From Bacteroidales bacterium UBA6408 (lineage in GTDB: Bacteria > Bacteroidota > Bacteroidia > Bacteroidales > UBA932), in contig DJPQ01000031.1 in the NCBI GenBank assembly GCA_002439805.1, positions 21,984-27,926 on the forward strand: a stretch of 5,943 nucleotides of DNA. Reading direction: 5' to 3'. Position 1 is the stretch's first letter, and every line of letters starts with the position of its first letter. Under the pieces are notes generated by a model, which was not told the origin of the DNA, searched no databases, and worked only from the letters and a program-made list of their open reading frames with translations. The translations under genes were made by a program, and so were the position numbers. Of this stretch, positions 1 through 5,914 are shown piece after piece.

Positions 1-23
1 GCATATATCAAAAGCATATATCA
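1..23 (+). repeat. 10-bp direct repeat upstream of the lptG-type gene
   Basis: GCATATATCA occurs twice (1-10 and 14-23) with a 13-bp period, 20 bp before the permease start codon. The window begins here, so more copies could lie upstream. Frame 1 across it reads ten sense codons to a TAA at 31-33, so it could be the tail of an unseen upstream gene instead of non-coding DNA. The repeat is seen directly; a regulatory role is inferred only from its position and from the similar CATATA repeats upstream of ilvA. Confidence 0.4.
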
Positions 24-43
24 CAAGGCATAAACTCACGACG

Positions 44-1141
44 ATGGAATTTTCTCTCAGACCAAAGAAACTGGACGTATATATATTCAAGAAGTTCATC
101 CTGACCTTCTTCGTCGCGCTGGTGCTCATCATCGGCATCGTCATCATATTCGACATAAGCGAGAAAATCGACAACTTCGTCGCGAAGGAAGCCCCGCTCA
201 AGGCCATAATCTTCGACTATTACATGAATTTCATCCCATATTTCATGAATATGTTCTCACCTCTGTTCGTGTTCATAACGGTGATTTTCTTCACGTCGAA
301 GATGGCGGCGAACTCGGAGATTGTGGCGATTCTCAGCTGCGGAATCAGCTTTCACAGGATGATGGTCCCGTATATGGCGGCGGCCACGCTCATCTGCGTC
401 CTGTCGCTCTGTCTGAACCTGTTCGTCATCCCTGACGCTAACAAGACGAGGGTGGAATTTGAGGCCAAGTATGTTAAATCCAGCAATATAGCCAAAATCA
501 AGAATGTCCACTACCAGATTTCTCCGGGCGAGTTCGTCTTTGTCGAGTCCTTCAGCTCATGGAACAACACGGCCTACCGCTTCACCCTTGAGCGCTTCGA
601 CGGAAACCGCCTCGAATCAAAGCTCTCCGCTGAGACGGCGGTGTGGGACAGCACTTTCGGAGGATGGAAACTCAAAAACTACTTCATCCGGGACTATTAC
701 GACGACATGACCGACCGCATCCGGAGCGGAAAGCAGCTCGACACCGTCATCGCGCTCACGATTGACGATTTCTATGTGCGAAAAAAGACGGTCGAGACTC
801 TGAACTACGGGGAACTCGACCGCTACATCGCGAGGCAGCAGATGAGGGGCGACGCCAACGTCAAGTATTCCCTCATCGAGAAAAACAAGCGCTTCACCCT
901 GCCGTTCTCGGCGTTCATCCTCACGATTATGGGCGTGTCGCTCTCGTCCAAGAAACGGCGCGGAGGCATCGGCTGGAACATCGGAATCGGCATCGCCCTG
1001 AGTTTCTCCTACATCCTCTTCATGAAGTTCAGCGAGATGTTCGTCTATACCGACACCCTCCCGCCGGGCTGGGCCCTGTGGCTGCCGAACATCATCTTCG
1101 CCATAATCGCGGCCGTGCTCTACCGCATGGCGCCGAAATAG
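44..1141 (+). CDS. lptG: LptF/LptG (YjgP/YjgQ) family permease, probably the LptG-type subunit of the LPS exporter
   Basis: Inner-membrane subunit of the Lpt ABC transporter. In the known system LptF and LptG pair with the LptB ATPase to extract lipopolysaccharide from the inner membrane and pass it to LptC and the periplasmic bridge. The 365-residue length is normal for the family. Visible architecture: a basic N-terminus, membrane segments near 16-37, 60-84 and 104-129, a soluble beta-rich periplasmic part at about 131-275, then segments near 284-302, 309-328 and 343-361. The stretch SEIVAILSCGISFHRMMVP (91-109) is the cytoplasmic coupling region after TM2 that follows the family pattern (E-hydrophobic-A-x-x-x-x-GIS). 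The ATG at 44 gives a family-like N-terminus (LDVYIFKKF), but its ribosome site is weak and the frame stays open to the window edge, so a slightly earlier start cannot be excluded. The F/G assignment rests on the short length compared with the longer paralogue at 3470-5914. Family confidence is high, subunit identity moderate. Confidence 0.9.
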   Translation: MEFSLRPKKLDVYIFKKFILTFFVALVLIIGIVIIFDISEKIDNFVAKEAPLKAIIFDYYMNFIPYFMNMFSPLFVFITVIFFTSKMAANSEIVAILSCGISFHRMMVPYMAAATLICVLSLCLNLFVIPDANKTRVEFEAKYVKSSNIAKIKNVHYQISPGEFVFVESFSSWNNTAYRFTLERFDGNRLESKLSAETAVWDSTFGGWKLKNYFIRDYYDDMTDRIRSGKQLDTVIALTIDDFYVRKKTVETLNYGELDRYIARQQMRGDANVKYSLIEKNKRFTLPFSAFILTIMGVSLSSKKRRGGIGWNIGIGIALSFSYILFMKFSEMFVYTDTLPPGWALWLPNIIFAIIAAVLYRMAPK

Positions 1142-1202
1142 CTGCGGGGACAGATAAAAGGCGACCTGCTGCGTTGCTTTCTGCAAATACCCCGCCCCCA
1201 CC
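1142..1202 (-). repeat. Intergenic repeat unit R1, degenerate, inverted orientation
   Basis: On the minus strand this reads as a diverged copy of the near-perfect units at 1294-1358 and 1362-1426. Shared blocks are the initial GGT, a GTATTT/GGATTT block, AACGC-GCAG, the core TCGCCTTTTA/CCGCCTTTTA, and a terminal CCCCGC. Its CCCCGCCC (plus strand 1190-1197) is perfectly complementary to GGGCGGGG at 1233-1240 in unit R2, so the two could form a long-loop stem. It begins right at the lptG stop codon and has no evident poly-U terminator. The alignment was made by eye, so the outer limits are approximate. Confidence 0.55.
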
Positions 1203-1233
1203 AAGAACGCTCCTGAAGCAAACAGCTTGAATG

Positions 1234-1295
1234 GGCGGGGATGCATAAAAGGATGGGATGCAAGGCGGACGGTGAAGATGAACACCGCAGCAACC
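1234..1295 (-). repeat. Intergenic repeat unit R2, degenerate, inverted orientation
   Basis: Read on the minus strand, blocks match the consensus unit in the same order: GGTTG, TTCATC, CCGTCC, CCTTTTA, TCCCCGCC. The middle of the unit is diverged. Its 5' end abuts and slightly overlaps the 5' end of unit R3, which runs the other way, making a head-to-head pair around 1290-1300. No ORF of credible composition runs through it. It resembles the paired REP/BIME arrangements of other bacteria in layout only; membership of a known family is not claimed. Confidence 0.5.
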
Positions 1296-1358
1296 TGATG
1301 GTTGTGAGGATTTCATCAAGCCGTCCAACGCGGCAGACCGCCTTTTAGGCGCCCCGCC
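1294..1358 (+). repeat. Intergenic repeat unit R3, near-perfect tandem copy
   Basis: This 65-bp unit recurs 68 bp downstream (R4, 1362-1426) with 62 of 65 positions identical by eye. The three differences are at 1310, 1312 and 1314. Landmarks are CCTGATGGTTGTGAGG, ATCAAGCCGTCCAACG, GGCAGACCGCC and AGGCGCCCCGCC. CGCCT at 1339-1343 and AGGCG at 1347-1351 form a 5-bp stem with a 3-base loop. An alternative GCGG/CCGC stem (1330-1341) overlaps it. There is no long T-tract after the stem, so a classic intrinsic terminator is not supported. Confidence 0.85.
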
Positions 1359-1361
1359 GCC

Positions 1362-1426
1362 CCTGATGGTTGTGAGGGTATTATCAAGCCGTCCAACGCG
1401 GCAGACCGCCTTTTAGGCGCCCCGCC
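1362..1426 (+). repeat. Intergenic repeat unit R4, near-perfect tandem copy
   Basis: Second copy of the 65-bp unit, 3 bp after R3 and ending one base before the ilvA stop codon. The hairpin corresponding to the one in R3 is at 1407-1419. Because ilvA is transcribed leftward, this unit would be the first thing in its 3' untranslated RNA. The stem could help 3'-end stability or termination for either converging gene, but that is inference from position. The high identity to R3 suggests recent duplication or gene conversion. Confidence 0.85.
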
Positions 1427-1427
1427 C

Positions 1428-2687
1428 TTATATCAGCATTTCGAACAGCTTATTGTTCTGATTGATGTACTCGTAGGACACCCCGTGCGCCTCCATGCGA
1501 CGTATCAGCGCGTCATAGTCTTCTTTGGCCGCCACCTCGATGCCGATGAGCGCAGGACCCTCCTCCTTATTGGTCTTCTTGATGTACTGGATATAGACCA
1601 GATTGTCGGAAGGCCCGATGATGTCCCTGATGAAGGTCAGGAGCGCCCCGGCCTTCTGCGGGAAGTTCACGATGAAGTAGTGCTTCAGACCCTCATAGAC
1701 GAGGCTCTGCTCGCGTATTTCCTCCATGCGGGTGATGTCGTTGTTGCTTCCCGATATGATGCAGGCGACCTTCTTTCCCCTGATTTTGTCCGGGCAGAAC
1801 CTCAGGGCCGCCACAGAGAGCGCCCCGGCAGGCTCCACGACTGTGGCGTTCTTGTTGTACATCTCGATGATGGTCGAACAGACCGCGCCCTCCGGAACGG
1901 GAATGATGTCGTCAAGCACCTGACGGCAGATTTCGTAGGTCAGCTTGCCCGGCTTCTTCACCGCAGCTCCATCTACGAACTTGTTGATGTGCTCCAGATC
2001 CACCACATGACCGGCGTCAATCGAGGCCTTCATGCTCGCCGCTCCGGCAGGCTCCACCCCGATAATCTTGCACTCCGGCCACTTCTGGTGCAGGTATGCG
2101 CCCACCCCCGAGGCCAGTCCGCCTCCTCCGATAGGGATGAAGATGTAGTCCAGCGGCTCGTCAAGCTGCTGTGTGATCTCATATCCGATCGTTCCCTGGC
2201 CCTCGATGATTTTCTCGTCGTCGAACGGGGGAATGAAGGTCTTTCCGCTGCGCTGCGCATACTTTATAGCCGCCTCGTTCGCCTCGTCGAAGGTGTCTCC
2301 CGTCAGGACTATATCCACATATTCCTTCCCGAACATGCTCACCGCCTCAATCTTCTGCCTCGGCGTGGTCACGGGCATATAGATGGAGCCCATGATTTTC
2401 AGCTTGTTGCAGGAAAATGCCACACCCTGCGCGTGGTTGCCCGCCGAAGCGCAGACGATGCCGTACTTGAGCACCTCAGGCTGAATCGAGCGAATCTTGT
2501 TATAGGCTCCGCGAATCTTGTAGGAGCGCACCATCTGCAGGTCCTCCCTCTTGAGATAGACGTCACAGCCGTACTTGTTTGAGAAATGAGCGTTCAGCTG
2601 GAGCGGGGTAGGCGTGAGAATCTCCTTCAGCCTCTCCGAAGCCTTCTCGATGTCCTGAGTTTTGGGAAAATAAGCGTTTTTTTCCAT
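1428..2687 (-). CDS. ilvA: Threonine ammonia-lyase (threonine dehydratase), biosynthetic short form
   Basis: Cytosolic PLP enzyme converting L-threonine to 2-oxobutanoate and ammonia, the first committed step of isoleucine synthesis. The protein has 419 residues, matching the single-ACT-type form of about 420 residues (as in Bacillus) and not the two-ACT form of about 514 residues in E. coli. Visible motifs: the PLP lysine K57 in SYKIRGA, SAGNHAQG (81-88), the glycine-rich phosphate loop GGGGLASG (187-194), EPAGA (285-289) and SGSNND (312-317) near the PLP pyridine. Residues about 335-415 form an ACT-like regulatory domain (HYFIVNFPQKAGALLTFI onward), expected to sense isoleucine/valine. The ATG at 2687 gives the usual family N-terminus. 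It lies 111 bp downstream of thiN with no ilv or leu genes in view. No frameshift or missing catalytic residue is seen. Confidence 0.97.
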   Translation of the reverse strand: MEKNAYFPKTQDIEKASERLKEILTPTPLQLNAHFSNKYGCDVYLKREDLQMVRSYKIRGAYNKIRSIQPEVLKYGIVCASAGNHAQGVAFSCNKLKIMGSIYMPVTTPRQKIEAVSMFGKEYVDIVLTGDTFDEANEAAIKYAQRSGKTFIPPFDDEKIIEGQGTIGYEITQQLDEPLDYIFIPIGGGGLASGVGAYLHQKWPECKIIGVEPAGAASMKASIDAGHVVDLEHINKFVDGAAVKKPGKLTYEICRQVLDDIIPVPEGAVCSTIIEMYNKNATVVEPAGALSVAALRFCPDKIRGKKVACIISGSNNDITRMEEIREQSLVYEGLKHYFIVNFPQKAGALLTFIRDIIGPSDNLVYIQYIKKTNKEEGPALIGIEVAAKEDYDALIRRMEAHGVSYEYINQNNKLFEMLI

Positions 2688-2798
2688 AATTGTGTGATTA
2701 TTAAAATACTGTATTTATGGAGTTGTGTTAGTCTTCGTCGAAAATGCCGTGTGTATATGTTTTTCGTGTATATGAGTCCGTATATATGTGTGTCAGTG
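2688..2798 (-). promoter_or_regulatory. AT-rich leader of ilvA with three spaced CATATA repeats
   Basis: The gap between thiN and ilvA is clearly more AT-rich than the flanking genes. On the minus strand it carries CATATATAC (2788-2780), CATATACAC (2774-2766) and CATATACAC (2759-2751), spaced 14-15 bp apart. About 60 bp of A/T-rich leader follows before the ilvA ATG. I could not find a convincing Bacteroidetes-type promoter (TTTG near -33 with TAnnTTTG near -7), nor an isoleucine-rich leader peptide or a terminator/antiterminator pair. The repeats are observed; a role as operator or promoter is inferred from spacing and position. Confidence 0.35.
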
Positions 2799-3434
2799 TT
2801 AGTTGAGTATTATGAGAACCGGAGCGGGATGGCTGAACTTCAGCACGACCCTGTCCTCAGTGGCACGGTTGCGTATTCCCTTCCACCAGTTGTCGAAGCA
2901 CACCCCGTCGAGCGGCCACGCGAGCCCCTTTGAGGCTATCCGCAGCGTCGGGTCGGGGGAGAACACTGACACCGTGCGCCCGGCTCCGCAGTCGAAAGTC
3001 TCGCTGTCGTGGAGCGGGAACGCCGTCGTGTGGTCTGAAATCATGTCGAAGGTGATGCCGGGATGCCTGCGGCCGAACTCCATGAGATTCCCGTAGTTCC
3101 CAATGGTCATGTCCTCCTCTCCTCCCGTGGCTCCGAGAATGTGAATCCTCTCCAGTTCGGGATATGCTGTCAGTGAATACCTTACTGCCTTGGCGAGGTC
3201 GTCATAGTCCTGCTCGTCGTACTTCACGACAATGTCGGCAAACCGCGTCCGCATTTCCTCCGACAGCGTGTCCATGTCGCCCACGACCGCCGCCGGGGCC
3301 TTGCCTTCGCTGAACTCAATGTACTTCACGAGCGCCCCGTCACAGCAGATTACCGCCTCGGCCGCACCGAGCAGCCAGAGAGGGTATTCGGTCTTGGGGA
3401 AATCCCCGTCGGCAAGTATCACGATTTCTTTCAT
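2799..3434 (-). CDS. thiN: Thiamine diphosphokinase (thiamine pyrophosphokinase)
   Basis: Cytosolic enzyme transferring pyrophosphate from ATP to thiamine to give thiamine diphosphate. The 211-residue length is normal. The N-terminal catalytic half (1-130) shows CDGA (31-34), the metal-binding GDMDTL (52-57), DYDDLAKA (76-83) and GATGGEEDMTIGNYGNL (101-117). The C-terminal beta-rich thiamine-binding half includes SKGLAWPL (168-175) and NWWKGIRNRA (182-191). The fourth motif departs from the common GG-R-x-D-H pattern: the arginine position is E and the histidine is M, while the aspartate (D108) is kept. The start at 3434 gives a standard MKEIVILADGDFP opening. It lies 35 bp downstream of lptF::fmt on the same strand, so co-transcription is likely. 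No TPP riboswitch is recognisable upstream, as expected for a salvage kinase embedded in an operon. Confidence 0.93.
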   Translation of the reverse strand: MKEIVILADGDFPKTEYPLWLLGAAEAVICCDGALVKYIEFSEGKAPAAVVGDMDTLSEEMRTRFADIVVKYDEQDYDDLAKAVRYSLTAYPELERIHILGATGGEEDMTIGNYGNLMEFGRRHPGITFDMISDHTTAFPLHDSETFDCGAGRTVSVFSPDPTLRIASKGLAWPLDGVCFDNWWKGIRNRATEDRVVLKFSHPAPVLIILN

Positions 3435-3469
3435 CTATGCAGCATTTCAGACACTGTCTCTCGGATAAG

Positions 3470-4489
3470 TCATGCTTCTTCCGGCTCGGACGGAGTCACC
3501 GCGTGGTACTCTTCCGGATTCCGGAATCCGAGAAGAAAACTCTTCGCGTCCATCCTCTTCTTGCCCGCGAGCTGCAGGTCGGTTAGGGAGAGCGCACCGT
3601 CGGCCGCGGCAATGGCGATGTAGGTCTTGCCGTCGCTCAGAATCTGACCCGGAACCGCTCCTGAAGGGCAAATCCTCCTGAACTCCTCGCCGGTAATCTT
3701 TTCCCCGAAGAAAATCTTGAGCATGACCGGCGCCTCGCCCCCGCGGTGAATCTCGGTATATGCGGTAGGGTATGGGCTGAGACCGCGCACGAGGTTGTAA
3801 ACCTCAGCCGTGCTGCGGCTCCAGTCGATGCGGCACATCTCCTTGGTAATCTTCGGCGCCGGTTTCAGAATTTCCGCGCCCTGGATGAAGCTGCGCTGGA
3901 TGCGGAACTCTACGCTGCCCTCGATGATGGACTCCACCGTCTGCTCGACAAGGTCCGCCCCGAGCGCCATCAGCTTGTCATGCACGTCGCCGGCGGTGTC
4001 GGTCGGAAGGATAGGGCACTGCTCGCGGTACATGATTTTTCCCGTGTCCATTCCCGCGTCAATCATGAATGTGGTGACTCCGGTCATGTTCTCGCCGTTG
4101 ATTACGGCCCAATTGATAGGCGCCGCGCCGCGATACTGCGGAAGAAGCGCCGCGTGAAGGTTGAATGTCCCGAGCTTAGGAATGCTCCAGACGCACTCCG
4201 GAAGCAGCCTGAACGCAACGACAACGAAAAGGTCCGGCTTCCATGCCTTGAGCGACTCAAGAAATGCCTCGTCCTTGAGCGACACCGGCTGCAGCACAGG
4301 AATCCCGTGCGCGACTGCGTATTGCTTCACTGCGCTCTCGTTCATCTTGAGACCGCGTCCCGAAGGCTTGTCTGCGACGGTCACCACTCCGACGATGTCA
4401 TATCCCTTCTTCACGAGCCGGTCGAGCGGAGCCACCGAGAACTCCGGCGTACCCATATAGACTATCCTTGTCTTTTTGAATATTCCCAT
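3470..4489 (-). other. fmt: Fmt part of the fused frame, possible independently translated CDS (fmt)
   Basis: From the internal ATG at 4489 this segment encodes 339 residues beginning MGIFKKTRIVYMGTPEF, against about 310-325 for typical Fmt. That start leaves a normal short lead before the first beta strand, so a free Fmt from here would be complete. All catalytic elements lie within it: the DKPSGRG loop, the N-L-H pair, the SLLPxYRG-like motif with Ala for Ser, and the D of DTG. The C-terminus ends 35 bp before thiN. Fmt is normally a free cytosolic enzyme and is encoded as its own gene. This entry marks the alternative gene model in which lptF and fmt are separate or overlapping products. 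Confidence 0.6.
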
Positions 4490-5914
4490 AAACTTTGCCT
4501 TTATTTTTCTGAATCTGCTCTTGATGTTGTCGATGTTGAACAGGGTCGAGTCGTTCACCGCCTTCCATGTCAGGAACACCCCTGTCGGGAAGAGTATATA
4601 GCTTGAGATGAACACTCCGAGTTCAGGGGACACCGCCCCGTCGCGGGCGAGCTTCTTCCCGGAGATGTCGATGACCCAGTAGGCCACGAAAAAGAGTACC
4701 GAGATTATTGCCGGTGTTCCCAGGCCTCCCTTTCGTATGAGCGCACCGAGCGGAGCGCCGATGAGGAAGAATATGAAGCAGGCCAGCGAGAGGGCGAACT
4801 TGCTCAGAATCTCGATGTCGATGTTCCTCAGAATCCTCGTGTGGTAGCCCGTGTCGCTCGCGTACATCGAAAGGGTGCTCTGAAGATCCTCTGCCTTCTG
4901 AATCGCATTCTCCACTGCTCTTATTTCCTGGTCTATGTCGTCGAACTTCCCTATGTTCTCGGCCTTGAACGGCGAGGTGATTCGCACACGCGCAGACGAA
5001 TCAAGCTGACTGTAGTACTTCAGCCCCGAACGGTAGCCGTTCACGGACTTGACATTCTCCGCGCGCGCCGCCTCATTTATGCCTCCGATTGAGTCCTTCC
5101 CGTGGTTCAGTTCCCTCAGGCTCATGGACTTGACCTGGTCGCCGTACCTCGCCGAGTCGGACTTGTGGAAGGCGTAGTTCTCAAGCGGGATGATTATCTG
5201 CTGCCGCTCGAACTCGATTTTCTGAAGCTGAAGCGTCGTGTCGCGGTACTTCTTCGTGTTGCTTTCCTCGAAGTTGGAGCCGCTGTAGAGCGAGAAGATG
5301 AGGTAGCTCTTGTCCTTGGACATGGTCATCTTCGCCGAATCCGCCACAGTCACGCTGGTGTTGCCCTTGTGCCCCGTGTGGTTATAGACCATCACGTTGT
5401 GCATCACGCCAGTCTTGTCGTCGCGGTCCTCCACCCGCAGGATGTAACCCTCGATGCCGTCGTAGAACGTGCCCGTCGGAATCTTGATTTCCTCCTTCGT
5501 CTTTCCGATGTCCTCCCGGAGGGTATAAATCTGGTTATATGCCACCGGGATGAGGTCGTCCGCTATGAAGAACGCGCTGACGCTGATGATGAAGCAGACG
5601 ACGCCTATCGGGAGAAGAATCCTTGAAAGGGATATGCCGGCCGCCTTCATCGCCAGCAGCTCGTTGCTCTCGGCGAAGTTGCCGAGCGTCATCATTGACG
5701 AGAGCAGGGTGGCGAGCGGAAGGGAGAGCGGGAGCAGCGTGCAGGCTCCCCACATCATGAACTCCAGTATGACCTTCATGCTCAGACCCTTGCCCACAAG
5801 TTCGTCGATGTAGAGCCAGAGGAACTGCATCATGAGGATGAATATCACAATCAGGAGGATTGCGATGAACGGCATCACGAAGGACTTGAGTATGAACCTG
5901 TCGAGCTTCTTCAT
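3470..5914 (-). CDS. lptF-fmt: LptF-type LPS export permease fused in frame to methionyl-tRNA formyltransferase
   Basis: One uninterrupted 814-codon frame encodes two complete proteins. Residues 1-470 are an LptF/LptG family permease: membrane segments near 12-36, 55-77 and 99-120, a large periplasmic part at about 121-365, then segments near 369-394, 398-418 and 430-450, ending in a basic cytoplasmic tail (KSRFRKIKAKF). This half is about 100 residues longer than E. coli LptF; the excess sits in the periplasmic part (about 255-360, helical and charged). Residues about 476-814 are a full Fmt, which formylates Met-tRNAfMet using 10-formyl-THF. It shows YMGTPEF, DKPSGRG (515-521), catalytic N585-x-H587 in FNLHAALLPQYRGAAPI, D623 in DTG, and a C-terminal OB-like tRNA-binding part (about 684-795). 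Known topology puts the permease C-terminus in the cytoplasm, so a fused Fmt would sit on the cytosolic membrane face. The ATG at 5914 gives a family-like N-terminus (MKKLDRFILKSF). Both domain calls are secure; whether a single polypeptide is made is uncertain because the junction retains a former gene boundary. Confidence 0.9.
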   Translation of the reverse strand: MKKLDRFILKSFVMPFIAILLIVIFILMMQFLWLYIDELVGKGLSMKVILEFMMWGACTLLPLSLPLATLLSSMMTLGNFAESNELLAMKAAGISLSRILLPIGVVCFIISVSAFFIADDLIPVAYNQIYTLREDIGKTKEEIKIPTGTFYDGIEGYILRVEDRDDKTGVMHNVMVYNHTGHKGNTSVTVADSAKMTMSKDKSYLIFSLYSGSNFEESNTKKYRDTTLQLQKIEFERQQIIIPLENYAFHKSDSARYGDQVKSMSLRELNHGKDSIGGINEAARAENVKSVNGYRSGLKYYSQLDSSARVRITSPFKAENIGKFDDIDQEIRAVENAIQKAEDLQSTLSMYASDTGYHTRILRNIDIEILSKFALSLACFIFFLIGAPLGALIRKGGLGTPAIISVLFFVAYWVIDISGKKLARDGAVSPELGVFISSYILFPTGVFLTWKAVNDSTLFNIDNIKSRFRKIKAKFMGIFKKTRIVYMGTPEFSVAPLDRLVKKGYDIVGVVTVADKPSGRGLKMNESAVKQYAVAHGIPVLQPVSLKDEAFLESLKAWKPDLFVVVAFRLLPECVWSIPKLGTFNLHAALLPQYRGAAPINWAVINGENMTGVTTFMIDAGMDTGKIMYREQCPILPTDTAGDVHDKLMALGADLVEQTVESIIEGSVEFRIQRSFIQGAEILKPAPKITKEMCRIDWSRSTAEVYNLVRGLSPYPTAYTEIHRGGEAPVMLKIFFGEKITGEEFRRICPSGAVPGQILSDGKTYIAIAAADGALSLTDLQLAGKKRMDAKSFLLGFRNPEEYHAVTPSEPEEA
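4487..4508 (-). promoter_or_regulatory. Relic gene boundary: A5 run, out-of-frame TAA, ribosome site and internal ATG
   Basis: Reading the minus strand from 4508: a run of five A (4508-4504), then TAA (4503-4501) in the +1 frame, AAAGG (4502-4498 region, overlapping the TAA), CAAAGTTT and the ATG (4489-4487). If the A run had four bases, LptF would end at that TAA after residue 470. A stop, an 11-nt spacer holding AGG, and an ATG make a typical tight operon junction. A-rich leaders are favoured for initiation in Bacteroidetes (established knowledge). Actual use of this start is inferred. Confidence 0.5.

Noticed and set aside
617..1328. Minus-strand frames overlapping the end of lptG and the repeat cluster
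   Set aside because: No family resemblance, low-complexity composition, and they run through repeat units that explain the sequence better.
1339..1351. CGCCTTTTAGGCG hairpin as an intrinsic terminator for lptG or ilvA
   Set aside because: The stem is short and no T-tract follows on either strand, so it is reported only as part of the repeat.
1294..1426. Possible minimal CRISPR array from two GTTGTGA-containing repeats
   Set aside because: The repeats are 65 bp with a 3-bp gap, so there are no spacers, and no cas genes are present. Tandem duplication fits better.
1485..2582. Long open frame of 365 codons on the plus strand antisense to ilvA
   Set aside because: It is an R/H/L/V-rich antisense shadow in codon register with ilvA, with no recognisable motif. 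ilvA itself is complete and unambiguous.
2688..2760. Bacteroidetes-type promoter for ilvA
   Set aside because: A TATTTTA-like element is present, but no TTTG-like upstream box lies at the correct spacing.
3449..3459. AGACACTGTCT palindrome between lptF::fmt and thiN
   Set aside because: Eleven bases with a one-base centre and no second copy. Too short to support an operator or attenuator call.
3746..4606. 286-codon plus-strand frame opposite fmt, and a similar 174-codon one at 5102-5626
   Set aside because: Both have the arginine/histidine/valine-rich make-up of GC-biased antisense frames and lie wholly within a well-supported gene.
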